DNA of 64,000 nucleotides from Gracilaria gracilis (Eukaryota; Rhodophyta; Florideophyceae; Gracilariales; Gracilariaceae): the NCBI GenBank assembly GCA_030374805.1, contig JARGSG010000184.1:485001-549000 (forward strand), written 5' to 3'. Position 1 is the first letter of the stretch. Every line of letters begins with the position of its first letter. Both the position numbers and the translations under genes were made by a program. Shown in pieces: positions 1-10,459 of the stretch. The notes under the pieces were generated by a model, which searched no databases, was not told the origin of the DNA, and saw only the letters and a program-made list of their open reading frames with translations.

Positions 1-1466
1 ATTGGACGTGTGTGTCGCGTCGTTTCGTAGTGCCTTGTTTTCCTTGTACACGCGCTCATGGCAAAGTGATTTTGTATTAGAGTAATGCGTTTCAGTGAAA
101 GTTCTAACCAGAGTTACATCCTGAACCCTGCATACGCAAGCATGCAGACGGCGAAAGAATTCAAAAGTTAACGGGATCATCCAGAAGCCATAGACCAATA
201 CAAACACCGCCGAAAACGAGAGCTATGCGATCATCCAAAAGCCCAAGACTTATAGACACCGATGAAGTCAAAAGTGGGACCGGCATCCGTAGTAAAAACA
301 AGAATAAGAACAAGAAGAATTCCAAGGCAACACCCTGTAGACTTCTTCTTCTTTACTATGGTCAGCCGCCCTTGATTTCGAGGCGGCAGCAATTCTATCT
401 AGAGATAGTTCTCTCTATTAAAGAAGGCCAAAAACCATAACGGCCATTCCTTAATCATATCCAACAACGACTTGTCTTTTCTTTCTCTAGCTGTCGGACC
501 CTGTAGACTTAAATCAGACAATAAGAAAAAGACTTGGGCAATAAGAATTAGGGTCAGTACAAAATACTTTACGAGCAAAATGACTCGGTTGAATAGTAGT
601 GATACACTTACAATGCATAAGGACGAACAGTTGTCAGGGAGAATGGCCTACGGCCCGACAATACGGCCTCGTGTAAGAAGTACAGTGATGGGAGGGGGGA
701 TGCAAGAGGATGGGAGACCAAGGGCAGGAGGGATACTATTATGCAAGAATCCCAGACTAGCGGACTTCAAGCTTTTCGTTTGCCAGTTGAAAAAGGAGCT
801 TATACTTCGGAAGGGGGCGGGTCTGCAACTCAATTTTACCGCAAATGGAGTGGAACCTTTATATAATAAGTTTGCTTTGTATTGCCATCTCTCACTCACT
901 CCGAGGCTCAGACAGAACGAGAGCGACACTACAATGAACAGTTACCTATCTGTTCGGTGAATTGTGACGCACGCCGAAGTCCTTTATGTTCATATTTGCT
1001 TGGCGGAAGGCTGGAACGTAACTGTACTTGATCTTTCCATGCGCCCATAAAAACGCCGCCGAGAAGAACATTTCTGTGAAAGAAAAGGGAAACGCTGCAA
1101 ACTTGGAGAGATAACAGTTACCGTTGGTGCCAATACCAGTATGAGTGGAACTGCTCCAGAAATCTCACCACAGCGATATTCCTGTTAACAATCATGCACG
1201 TTTTAAGTACGTCAGAATTGTCCAACGCAGCCTCCAGCGAAGGCTGAATCAAGACGCCACAAGTTTGATGACCTTTGTTCGCAGCCTGAAGCTCAAAGCA
1301 GCCATGATTCTTCACGACTCAAGGGCCAATGTGTTGCTGACGCCGTGAATAAGGCTTGGCAGGAGTCAAGCACGGGGATAGAAAGTTGGTGGTTTAGGAC
1401 TAGCTCATCGCTCCGGCGCAAGAGTTGTGCATAGCGCAGTACAAGGTACAAGTTACGATACATGCC
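1..1466. other. Left flank, no supported gene
   Basis: No reading frame here shows a recognisable domain, a compositional signature of coding sequence or a relative elsewhere in the window. A TATA-like run lies near 850-865, but I cannot attach it to a gene. The stretch may hold the 3' part of a neighbouring transcription unit or plain intergenic DNA. Confidence 0.5.
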
Positions 1467-2189
1467 TCATTTGTTAGCAAACGAAAGAGTTATTGGTTGA
1501 GGAGGAGTGCCCAACGGATGTTGCTGCAAGCCCGAAAGTGCAACAGCAGCCTCCGTTTCGTTGCCAAACTCAACAAACGCAATGGTATCATTGCCCGGAA
1601 CAGACCGAACCTCAAGAAAGCCCGCAAAGCGCGCAAACAAATCCGAAAGCACATCCACCAACGCAAGCTTCTTCCCCTCTCGTTCCACAACTGGCGGCAA
1701 GTTCTGCACAAACAGAATTCGATTCGGCACAGCAGGCACCGGCACAGGCGGTGGCTCTTGCACGACAGCAGGCGCACTCACAGCTGGTTGCGTGGCGGCA
1801 GCGTTCGCAGCCGCCTCAACACGCGCGCGTTTCGCAGCCTGTTGATCGGCGCGTCGTTTCGCAGCCCTCTTCTTCTTGGTGAGCTTGGAGTCGCCGCCCA
1901 ACTTGTCGCTGCCCGCCTTATCCGACAACGAGCGCGCATAGCTGACGGAGATTTGCTTGCCCATAAATTGCGTGGCGTGCAGTTTTCTCAGCGCGGCGGT
2001 GGCGGACGTCTGCGTTTGGAAGGTTATGAAGGCCTGGCCGCGAAGCGCGAGCGACTTCTCGGCGACGATGTGCACGACTTGGCCGTACGGGCTGCAGGCG
2101 GCGTGGAGGAGACGCCGCAGCCGAAGCTTCTTCAGCTTGTCGGGTAGATTTCGCACGTATAGCGTGCGGCAGGGCGCCGGCGCGTCCAT
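1467..2189 (-). CDS. SNRPA: U1A/U2B''-type spliceosomal RNA-binding protein
   Basis: A 240-residue protein with two RRM domains joined by a lysine/alanine/proline-rich linker, the architecture of U1A, U2B'' and fly SNF. In U1 or U2 snRNPs these proteins bind stem-loops of the snRNA in the nucleus. RRM1 is near the N-terminus, with RNP2 LYVRNL and RNP1 RGQAFITF; the RGQAF form is typical of U1A/U2B''. RRM2 occupies the last 80 residues, with RILFVQNLP and IAFVEFGNE, and ends in SFANK much as human U1A ends in SFAKK. Upstream frame extends further, but the ATG at 2189 gives the family-like N-terminus directly before RRM1. Length is slightly below human U1A (282 residues). No intron is visible. 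It is divergent from the DDB2 gene, with 240 bp between the start codons. Whether it serves U1, U2 or both cannot be told here. Confidence 0.93.
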   Translation of the reverse strand: MDAPAPCRTLYVRNLPDKLKKLRLRRLLHAACSPYGQVVHIVAEKSLALRGQAFITFQTQTSATAALRKLHATQFMGKQISVSYARSLSDKAGSDKLGGDSKLTKKKRAAKRRADQQAAKRARVEAAANAAATQPAVSAPAVVQEPPPVPVPAVPNRILFVQNLPPVVEREGKKLALVDVLSDLFARFAGFLEVRSVPGNDTIAFVEFGNETEAAVALSGLQQHPLGTPPQPITLSFANK

Positions 2190-2429
2190 GCTGGCGGGAA
2201 ACGCGTTCGGCACGAGGGGAACGAAGTCGAGAACGAAGGCGATGATGGCAGGCTGGATCACACCAGACAGATCCATTCGACTCGATGTATGCAGCGGAAC
2301 AAGCGTCCACGTGGCGCGGCCAACAATAAGGGTCTTTTCAATAGATCTTGCCTCACGTTGTTCAAGTTGTTCGTCATCACTTAAGTTTACCTCCGCGAGC
2401 TGCGGCGAGCTTCGGTTACGCTTCTTCCG
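2190..2429. promoter_or_regulatory. Bidirectional promoter interval between U1A-like and DDB2-like genes
   Basis: The 240 bp between two divergent start codons must hold both promoters. I see no clear TATA box. The interval is short enough that the two genes probably share elements; this is inferred from spacing only. Confidence 0.5.
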
Positions 2430-4097
2430 ATGGCAACGCGAATCCCCGCCGGCGACGAACGCACCGGCCTTCTGCTCCGAAAGCGCTATCAGTCCGTGGG
2501 CTGCTACTACTGTCGCGACAAGAACGTCACCCATCGCTTCGACCACATCCACACCACTTGTCCGTTTCGCCCGTGCTTTCTGTGCAAGAAGAGCGGACAC
2601 ACGTCGTTGGACTGTCCGTACCGAACCAGGCCCAATGCGCATGCGCACACGCTTCACCGCATTCTGCGCAGCAGAGAGCGGCTGGCTCACCTGCACCACT
2701 TCACGACGGAACGCGAGACCAGTTCGTCGCTGGATAGACTGAATGTCGCGCTGCCGTACATCAGGAACAGACAGTTTGACTGCGAGTTGTCCTTTTTTGG
2801 TTCCAGGGCGCATGCCAAGCGTGTCACCGCTCTGGAATGGCATCCGTCTGGGCGCTACTTGTTGTCTGCCGACAAGTCTGGTGCCGTGAGAGTCCTTGCT
2901 CTCACGCGTTGTTTAACAAATGGTACGCTTGACCGAAGAGTTCTGCCACACTTTGGCGAAGAACCTTCGCATGTTCACCATTGCAATATCAATAACATCG
3001 TCTTTGACAATAACCCAGACGTGTGTTATACCTCTAGCAGTGATGGTAAAGTGTCCGCGCTGCGAATACCTTTGTTACGAGGTGCTTCCACCCAACCAAA
3101 TGAGGAACCAGTGCAGGATTATGAAACAGTTGTTAACCTTAATCCCAATGGGTGGCAAGGAAGTATGAGCCTATTTAAGATGGTCTACGGTATGGCCTTT
3201 GATACCAAAAGAAGATGCCTCTATGTTGGTGCTTCAGATGGCACAATCCGCCGCTTTGATCCGCGACAGCCCGCGAATGATGTTGCTGATATCAAATCCA
3301 AGTTCCACACTTCGAAGGTCACTTGTATCGACGTGAATCCGGTAAACTCAGACCTGGTTGCCACAGCAAGTAATGACGCACACGCTTGTCTATGGGATGC
3401 TCGCAAGTTTGTGGAAACTCATCCACTTGGGTGGTACAAGCATGGCCGAGTGGTTTCGTCGGCATACTTTTCGCCAAACACTGGATCTAAGCTGCTTACC
3501 ACTGCTTTAGATAACAAGCTGCGAGTGTGGCAAGACATTCATTCGTTCCAGGGCTCGGTAAACGATCACGACGATTCTAGTCCGATGGAAATTGTCCATT
3601 CTCACGACTTCCACCGGCATCTAACCGCGTTTCGCGCTGTATGGGACCCCAAGGATTGGACAGATGATTTGTTCATGTGCGGAAGGTTTCTCGGCGATGC
3701 GTATCTGGATGGAGAAGAAGAGAATACTGCACATATTTTGCATCCGGTTGACTTGTTTTCCGTCAAGGCCGGTTCGGTTGTCCACTCGCTCATGGATGTG
3801 GCCGTTCCTCTCATCTGTACCACTAATAGGTTCTCACCATCGTCTGATGTGATTGCCACCGCTGCTTCAAGTCACTTGATATTTTGGTCCCCTCCACCGG
3901 ATGACGAGGACGAAGACGCAGATGCGGATAAGGGGAAGAAACGTAGAAGACCTGGTACGAGAGATCCCGAAGACCATGATGGTGATGGTGACGGCGGAGA
4001 CGGTGGCGGCGGAGGAGGTCTTGGCCCGAGAAAGAAGCTCAACACTGTCATTGCGAAATCCAAGAGGAGATCAACAAGATTACGTTCCAAAGTGTAA
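2430..4097 (+). CDS. DDB2: DDB2 homologue with N-terminal zinc knuckles (UV-damage recognition WD40 protein)
   Basis: A 555-residue protein. DDB2 is the damage-binding subunit of UV-DDB and a substrate receptor of the CUL4-DDB1 ubiquitin ligase in nucleotide-excision repair. Residues 25-62 hold two zinc-knuckle-like clusters: C25-x2-C28 with C44, then a clean C49-x2-C52-x4-H57-x4-C62. A WD40 propeller follows from about residue 115 to 490. DDB2-specific signs are a DWD-like repeat end (CLWDARK), the HSHDFHRHLTAFRAVWDP block matching the family's HPHRHFQHLTPIKAAWHP, and a following GRFLGD in place of GRYP. The tail is acidic, glycine-rich and then basic, probably nuclear targeting. Length is closer to plant DDB2 than to human (427). 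The gene is uninterrupted by introns. Identity rests on motif recognition; a generic WD40 protein is the main alternative. Confidence 0.85.
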   Translation: MATRIPAGDERTGLLLRKRYQSVGCYYCRDKNVTHRFDHIHTTCPFRPCFLCKKSGHTSLDCPYRTRPNAHAHTLHRILRSRERLAHLHHFTTERETSSSLDRLNVALPYIRNRQFDCELSFFGSRAHAKRVTALEWHPSGRYLLSADKSGAVRVLALTRCLTNGTLDRRVLPHFGEEPSHVHHCNINNIVFDNNPDVCYTSSSDGKVSALRIPLLRGASTQPNEEPVQDYETVVNLNPNGWQGSMSLFKMVYGMAFDTKRRCLYVGASDGTIRRFDPRQPANDVADIKSKFHTSKVTCIDVNPVNSDLVATASNDAHACLWDARKFVETHPLGWYKHGRVVSSAYFSPNTGSKLLTTALDNKLRVWQDIHSFQGSVNDHDDSSPMEIVHSHDFHRHLTAFRAVWDPKDWTDDLFMCGRFLGDAYLDGEEENTAHILHPVDLFSVKAGSVVHSLMDVAVPLICTTNRFSPSSDVIATAASSHLIFWSPPPDDEDEDADADKGKKRRRPGTRDPEDHDGDGDGGDGGGGGGLGPRKKLNTVIAKSKRRSTRLRSKV

Positions 4098-5407
4098 GTC
4101 TTGACCTGTGTGTGTTGTCCGTAGCGGGAACACTGCTTCCGCTTGAATCGTCCACCTCTGTGGATATGTAAAATGTTAGCCCTTGTAGTAATGCTACGCA
4201 CGTCCAGTATAATGTTGATTGGTTGTATAAAGGAAGGACGTTATTTACCGTGCGAAAGCTGTCCTTGTTAACTAATACCAGATTTACCGGTTCTGACAAC
4301 AAGGACCGGTTCTGTCTGCTGTGTCACATTATCAGTAATGTGACGCAAAGGTACGGAGATACAAAGATACTCAGAACGGGAGATTTCCAGTCTCAGCTGG
4401 CAAACTCGAGAGTGAGATTGTTATATATCAGCGAAAGGTTTGCTGCGGTGTACTGGTGAGGCTGATACAGGTACACTCAATTGGGCCCAGCGTAGAACTG
4501 CTTATCTGACATTGGAGTGTCCATTGTGATTCGATTTCTTTATGCAAACGATCTACTACAGGCTTATACCGGTATCCATGCCGCATACCAGTACCATGCC
4601 GCCTTGACTGACACTCGCTTTGGCATAAAGTGCTCACATGCGAAGCACGAGAGGCCTCCTATTAAGCATACAGGGTATCACAAACGGCGAGCGTCACCGG
4701 TGGCCCATCGCCGTAAAACCACAGATCATTACGGGCCACGCGTCTCACAATATGTTTTGCGATCTGCCCCATGTACGAACGATTTGCCCCGAGCAACAGG
4801 GGAGCGTTTCGCGGTATGCGCAACATACGTGCTTATGAAATGCCTCGGCAGAACGGTCTTCAGACAAGTTGTACGAACTGAGCGAGCGACATGGAAGCAG
4901 TGCCTTCAATGTCACAACTTGTGTACGGGGGCCCGTCCTTGTGGCCCGTACCACAGCATTCGATACCATAGGTGTGAGCCATGTATACCAAGAAGTGAAG
5001 CGACTCACAAACACATTGAAAAGCGTGCGGCCAAACACCAACCCTCAGCATTGTAATGTGCTCGCACCACTCGGTAGACCGTGTTCCACGCGGCAAGCGA
5101 GGTGCCAAGGCACCATACCGAACATTACCCCATTAACGAGATGGTCCTGTGACTGAGCTCAACTGTGCCTGAATTGGTGGAGCCCAATCTCTGGTAGCTC
5201 CAAAATGTCATCTCAGCCAAGCTAAGCGTAAGGTGTGCGTTCTAAGGTGTGGGTTTGGTACTGTCACAGGGTTTGCATAGTGAATAGGAGAAAGATGGTC
5301 CGCAGCGATATAGAGTCAAATCAGTTTACACAGTAGGAAGGGATAGAAATAACAAATGAGAACGATGCAAAAACAAGAGCATAGTAGATGCATCTTGCAA
5401 GATATAC
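4098..5407. other. Intergenic stretch between convergent genes
   Basis: Holds the 3' flanks of the DDB2-like gene and of the minus-strand gene ending at 5408. Frames of up to 179 codons on both strands overlap each other, have erratic composition and no recognisable motif, so I do not call a gene. Confidence 0.5.
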
Positions 5408-6677
5408 TCAAGTAGCAAAACTAGTGCGACGTATATCCGTAGGACTCGAAGTGATCCTCTGGTCCTTTGTCCTTCTCGAAGGTCTTCGCAGCGGTGGTAG
5501 CTTGACATTCCTCGGAACATCACCAAGCTTGGGGACCCTAAACGAGCTTGAAAGCCGTCTCTGTTGTTCTATCAAAGCCTGTCTCTTTTTCTCTCGCAGT
5601 TTGTCCAAAGCGCCGGTCAAACGTTGCTTCGCATCCTCCGCAGAAGGCAAACGAGCCCTTCTCGCTCGAAGTTGCGATTGCAAAAGTCGTAAATGCGCAA
5701 GACGCCTGTCCACGCGCATATCACCGGTGATTCGACGTCGCAGCGACGCAAGCCGTTCCACGTCCTGCACGGCCGACTTGGCCACGCGCCTGACGGTGCG
5801 CGACGAATGCAAGCGTCTCAAAGAAGGCTGGCGCTCCGGCGTGGTGGGCGACTGCGGCGTCGGACGGCGCGGCTCCGGCGTAGATTGCGAGCGGTCTCGC
5901 AGCAAGCGCAAGGTGGAAATATCATCATCGGTCGGAAACGCGTTGTGCGCAACCGCACTGTCATCGATATCGGCATCGAAAAAGTCCTCCAAGGGCGCGT
6001 GCAGCGGCGGCGGCGGCGGATCGGCCAGAGAAAGCTGTGAAAGCTGCTCATGCAGCTGACTCGGCGACGGCTGCGGCGCACGCGCGGCACGCATGGATAC
6101 AAGGCGCTCTGGCGACGCCGTGAGCTTCGATGCGAACGACGACGACGGCGACGGCGGCTTGCACAGCGCGCGGCGAGCGACAAACGCGCCGCCGACAGAC
6201 GAGGCAGCCGACACGCCAGACGCACTGCTGAGCGTGGGCGACTTGGGCGGCGTGGACAGCGGCGTGCTGGACGGCGAGAGCTGGCTGAGCGGCGAGCACG
6301 GCGGGCACGCGGGCGGCACGCGGCGATCGCGCGCGGCGGCAGTGTGCGCGAGCGGGCGCGCGCGCGGACGCGCGGCGCGGCGCGGCTGGCGCGGCGGCGG
6401 CGGCAGTCGACGCGCCACGCGCAGCGGCGCCGCTGGCTGCGATGGCTGGCGCGGCGGCGTGAAGAACGGGTCGACGGCGGCGTCCGGCGGCACGGCGGCG
6501 GCCGACGCGGGCGGCTTGAGCGCGGCGCGCGCCTTGTCGGCGGCGGTGAGGAAGCGGCGCGCGCGCGCCGACGCCACGGAGGCGGCGTGCGGGCGCGCGG
6601 CCAGGCCGGGGCGCGACGAAAGCAGGCTGCGTGTAGCGCCAGCGACGGCGGGCGGGTGTGGTTGCGACGGCGGCGAC

Positions 6678-6713
<36 letters not shown>

Positions 6714-6964
6714 GCGGGGATGACGGCGCTCCACAGGCGACGGATGGAGGCCCAGAGCTTCATGGGGTGCGACGCGAGCGAGGCGCGGGCGGGCGAGCGC
6801 TCGGGCGCGGCGGGGGCGTCGTCCCACTCGTCGACGATCTGCTGCACGGAGTGGCGCACCGTCTCGGAGAGCTCGAGGTCGTCGGCGAGTTGGTGCAGAT
6901 CGAGCGGCTGCACGCTGGCCAGCGACGGCGCGCCGTCGTCGTCGGATGCGCGGCTACGTTTCAT
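5408..6964 (-). CDS. Proline/serine/arginine-rich protein with polyglutamine tract, unknown function
   Basis: A 518-residue protein from the ATG at 6964. The frame is open 129 bases further upstream, but that part translates a GC microsatellite into polyproline, so the later start with an MKRSR N-terminus is preferred. The N-terminal 80 residues are acidic and helical-looking (LHQLADDLELSETVRHSVQQIVDEW). A ten-glutamine run follows, then a long disordered Pro/Ser/Ala/Arg region with many SP/TP sites, and a C-terminal basic helical segment (about residues 415-500) rich in Arg, Lys, Leu and Gln. The composition suggests a phosphorylated nuclear or cytoskeletal regulator, but no family is recognised. 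Several long frames on the other strand over this GC-rich stretch are arginine/glycine-rich shadows. Confidence 0.7.
6679..6708. repeat. Trinucleotide repeat encoding polyglutamine
   Basis: Ten GCT units on the plus strand, read as CAG on the minus strand, encode ten consecutive glutamines in the 5408-6964 gene. All units are identical codons, so length polymorphism by slippage is likely. Confidence 0.9.
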
Positions 6965-7000
6965 GGCGTGTGCGGGGGGCGGGGGCGGTTGGAGGATGCG

Positions 7001-7058
7001 CGGCGGCGGCGGCGGCGGCGGCGGCGGGGAACGGGATGCGGGATGCGGGATGCGGGAT
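7001..7058. repeat. CGG microsatellite followed by GGGATGC heptamer repeat
   Basis: About nine CGG units are followed closely by GGGATGC repeated about 3.6 times. Both lie within 100 bp upstream of the start codon at 6964. Confidence 0.85.
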
Positions 7059-7103
7059 GTACGTCGCGATGCGGGGGGCGAAAGCGCGCGCAAGCGGGGC
7101 GGG

Positions 7104-7122
7104 CTATCTATCTATCTATCTA
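7104..7122. repeat. CTAT tetranucleotide microsatellite
   Basis: CTAT repeated four and three-quarter times without interruption. Confidence 0.9.
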
Positions 7123-8101
7123 AGGTTACCGTCATACAGCTGGCGCGCCGTGTGAGAACGAGCGCGTGGAACAAAAAGCGGCGCCAATGATTGCTCCCCG
7201 CACCGTGCGCGCGTTGCGGTGCTGAGCTGCAACGTGTGCCAAATAAGGCGCCTAATAAGCGCCGCTTTACAGTGGCGCCGCGCCAGGTGGCGCCAGCGGG
7301 CGCCGCATGTGGCTGCAAGCGCCGCGCCTGCCGCGCGTCATACATGACGAATGCGCGCGCGCCGTTGCTGGCTGGCGATGCCGTTTCGGCGAAAATTGGG
7401 CGGCGCGTTCGCGCCGTGTGAATCATCGCCCACGCCACAGCCACCACGTGTGTACGTGTGTACGGTACGCAATCACCCCAAGTAGCCTTAGCGCAGCGCT
7501 GCAATCCTTGCAAATAATATTATTTTGTTTGCTGTTTTCGAATGCAGTCGCGAGTGCGCAGCGTGTGAGAGGCACGTCACGTGTGTCTTTCGCCTCATTC
7601 ACCTTCACCTGCGCACCTCATACTGTAGATACATAGCACAGCCAAAACAGCGCGTACCTCGCATTTGCTTTTCTGCTGTACGTACAGTACCAATCCTTCA
7701 CAGGTTGGGACCTTGACGCGTTCGTCGTAATGCTCAATCCTCTCTTAATTACAACCAGCTGCTCGCAGATGCGTCGCCATCTTTTCCCCGTCAATCACCC
7801 ACAATGGAGCACAACTCTCCTCAAACACATGCGCATCACATCTTCTTCATGAAGCTCCAAAGCTACAAATTGCGCATGCAATTCAACTCACGCGCTCATA
7901 TCATCAATGTATGTCGTGTCTGTTCAGTTCCATGTCCACGTACAATACCCAGCCATCATAACCCATCTCGTGTCGCCACTTTTCTTCAGCGTCGCAGCCA
8001 CTACTTAAGCCGCCCAACCTAACCGCACCATCTCTACTTGCTCTCTTTGCTATCCTTGTTCACGTCCACAACGCTGCACTGCACACTACTTGTTCGCAGA
8101 G

Positions 8102-9496
8102 ATGAACACCACACTTGCATTCACCATGTACCACTTGAGCGCTGCTGCCCCTGCCGTGTGCAACAAACCGCGCCGCTGGCAAACCGCTTTCGACAACCCC
8201 GCCCACATCCAACATGCTGCAGGCGAAGCTGCACTGTTGCGATCCCAAATCTCACAGCTTAGGAAGCAGCTCGAGATAGCTTCTTCGAAAACAGCCGTAT
8301 TGGAACTGGAAAAGAACCACGCCTTCAATCAGCTTGCTCTCGAGCGCCAGAACAAGCAGGTGGCACAAGCTGAAGCGAGCCGTCTCTCCCGCCGTCTCAG
8401 ACTCTGTGAGAGCGAAAGAGATGAAGCGAAACGGCAAGTCTCAATGTTGGAAGAAGAACAAAACATATCTTCCATTGAGAACGAGGCGCTACTTGTCAAC
8501 TTCGAACGCGTCCAGCATGCGCTTCAACGTTCTGACACCAACGCCACACAACTGGAGAAGAAGATGGTGGAGCTCCAGACGGATCGAACAGTTTTTGCTG
8601 AAGAGCATCAACTAATGAAGAGGGAAAGGAATGGCTTCAAGGCGCACCTGGAGCATAAACAAGTTCAATACTGTTACGTCATCAACCAGTTAAATGATGC
8701 AAAGGAGCATCAGGCAGAGCAGGCTCGCGAAGCTTCGCACTTGAACGAATCGCTTCAACGCCTCGATATCGACTTGAATATGTCCGAAGCGCAAAATAAA
8801 GCATTGAGAGCCACGGTAGCAGAAATGACCGATCATGTTCAAGCAGCGGTAAACTCTGTGAAGCATCTTAACACCCTTCTTGACACGAAAGACGAGAAGC
8901 TGTCTTTGTTCGAAAGGCGTGAAGAGCAGTGGCAACAAATACTGGAAGACGTGAAAGAAAATTCCCAACAGTGGGAAAGATATCGTCATGAAATGGAACA
9001 GCATGTCCATCTTGTTGAAGGGCAGAAGAGCATGCTTTCTTTGAAACTAGAACAAGTGAAGAAGAAACTATCAGATGATCGCAGGTTTCAGGATGAGTTC
9101 TTGGGAAGGAATCCAATTCTTGCAATGGATATCTTACACTGTTTGAAAAAAGAGAACCTGGCGATGAAGAAAACCGATGAGAATGAGCCATGCACCTTTG
9201 AGACGAAGTCAGGTGTGGGTTCTATGAATACGATTGGTGACAATTTGGAACACTGCTCAAACTATGTCAGTATATCTGGTGTACCACAGAATGAAGGTGA
9301 TGAAAACAATGGTGTGAAGAGGAGGAAGAAAAAACGCCGCCGTGTGGAATGCTGGCGTTTTGGGGAAAGCGCCCATGATCTATGCGACTGTCAATCCTTT
9401 GCAGATTCAGAGACGTCTGAACAGAGTGAAGACGAAGGCGTCAACCATATCAACGCCGAATGGACGACTGGGCGAAAGCGTGCATTCCATCGCTAG
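8102..9496 (+). CDS. Coiled-coil protein, founding member of local family I
   Basis: A 464-residue protein from the first ATG. Residues about 45-330 are almost entirely heptad-like helix rich in Glu, Gln, Leu, Lys and Arg, predicting a long parallel coiled coil. About residue 330 begins a block ending FLGRNPILAMDILHCLKK that recurs at the C-terminus of two other coiled-coil genes here (minus strand 23868-25070, plus strand 37243-38385). After it comes an extra tail of about 110 residues with a basic run (RRKKKRRR), likely nuclear localisation, and a degenerate zinc knuckle (CWRFGESAHDLCDC) in which the second cysteine is phenylalanine, then an acidic stretch. The stop is TAG. No intron. The function is unknown; a scaffold or nuclear-structure role is only a guess from the architecture. 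Confidence 0.8.
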   Translation: MNTTLAFTMYHLSAAAPAVCNKPRRWQTAFDNPAHIQHAAGEAALLRSQISQLRKQLEIASSKTAVLELEKNHAFNQLALERQNKQVAQAEASRLSRRLRLCESERDEAKRQVSMLEEEQNISSIENEALLVNFERVQHALQRSDTNATQLEKKMVELQTDRTVFAEEHQLMKRERNGFKAHLEHKQVQYCYVINQLNDAKEHQAEQAREASHLNESLQRLDIDLNMSEAQNKALRATVAEMTDHVQAAVNSVKHLNTLLDTKDEKLSLFERREEQWQQILEDVKENSQQWERYRHEMEQHVHLVEGQKSMLSLKLEQVKKKLSDDRRFQDEFLGRNPILAMDILHCLKKENLAMKKTDENEPCTFETKSGVGSMNTIGDNLEHCSNYVSISGVPQNEGDENNGVKRRKKKRRRVECWRFGESAHDLCDCQSFADSETSEQSEDEGVNHINAEWTTGRKRAFHR

Positions 9497-10459
9497 ACGT
9501 CATCGGAAGAATGGTCTTGTGGCTCAATCCTTACGTTCCCTTGTTCTTTGGAGGACCATGAAGAAAGGGTTACCTTGGACAAACTAGTCCTTTTGACATT
9601 GCGCTTTCATCATGGACTCTTCTCGAAGCTGTTCAATGAACCATCAATGTGATGCTGGCTGTAAATGGCTATTGTGAAGGAGTAAAAGTGGTAGCAAAGT
9701 ATGGATTTGTAATGAGGATCGCTTCTTGATAAATTTTTTGTCTGTAGTGTTGAATACTCTTGAGACTTCCTGTTTGAGAGACGTCCTGTTTGAGCTCGCT
9801 TTTGCGTACCGCGCAGCTTGCATAGATCACATTCACTGGCGTAGAGTTGAGGGGGAAATATATAAGCAGAAGTTGACGGTCAGTGACGTGACCCAATCGC
9901 TTACTACAAGTTGCAATTGAAGAAAACATATTTGTAGGTCCCAGTTTCAAAAGTTGTCGAAAACCATCACGAAATTGGAGACTCATCATCTTCCCATGGA
10001 GTTCGCATACACCTCCACAGAACATCTTCAATGGAAAATTGGAAGTACAAGAATGGTATTTTTATGGAAATGCGGAAAGGTTGACGACACTGTCTCGCTG
10101 TCTCCGTTTCTTCTCGCAGACTGCCGGATGATGTACTCTTCCCGCCCCTATCACAGTGATAATATAGAGGTCGGCAGCACTCGAAGACTACAAACTGAAG
10201 TGGAAGTTCTTAATTTACTGTGTGTTGAACAACGGCTCTTGTCTATAACGATTCGCAACAAAGCTTTTTGTACTCTCAAGTAGAGAGGACCGATGTAGGT
10301 TTGATTTCCATTCATCACATGAGTGCCCCGGGTGGAACACCTCATCAGAACTCAAATAGGGTATAACACTCAGGTGAAGCTCTTTCCTTGACCCTGATAT
10401 CCCTGGTTTCACGTTTCTCTCATTCAGTCCTTGCAGAACCCGGGGTGTATTTGTCAATT
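9497..10459. other. Intergenic stretch, no supported gene
   Basis: Lies between a plus-strand gene and the 3' end of a minus-strand gene relic. Short frames on both strands have no recognisable features. Confidence 0.5.

Larger units (their letters stand above)
6965..8101. promoter_or_regulatory. Divergent promoter region with microsatellites
   Basis: The interval separates the minus-strand gene starting at 6964 from the plus-strand gene starting at 8102. It holds a CGG run, an almost fourfold GGGATGC heptamer repeat and a CTAT run, then a mixed-composition stretch with several GGCGCC-like sites around 7230-7400. Assignment as promoter is by position. Confidence 0.5.

Noticed and set aside
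4517-5056. 179-codon plus-strand frame after the DDB2-like gene
   Set aside because: Overlapping open frames on both strands, odd composition and no recognised motif.
6048-7190. Long arginine- and glycine-rich frames on both strands (up to 365 codons)
   Set aside because: GC-rich shadows of the polyQ gene; the composition follows CGG/CAG repeats and has no domain.
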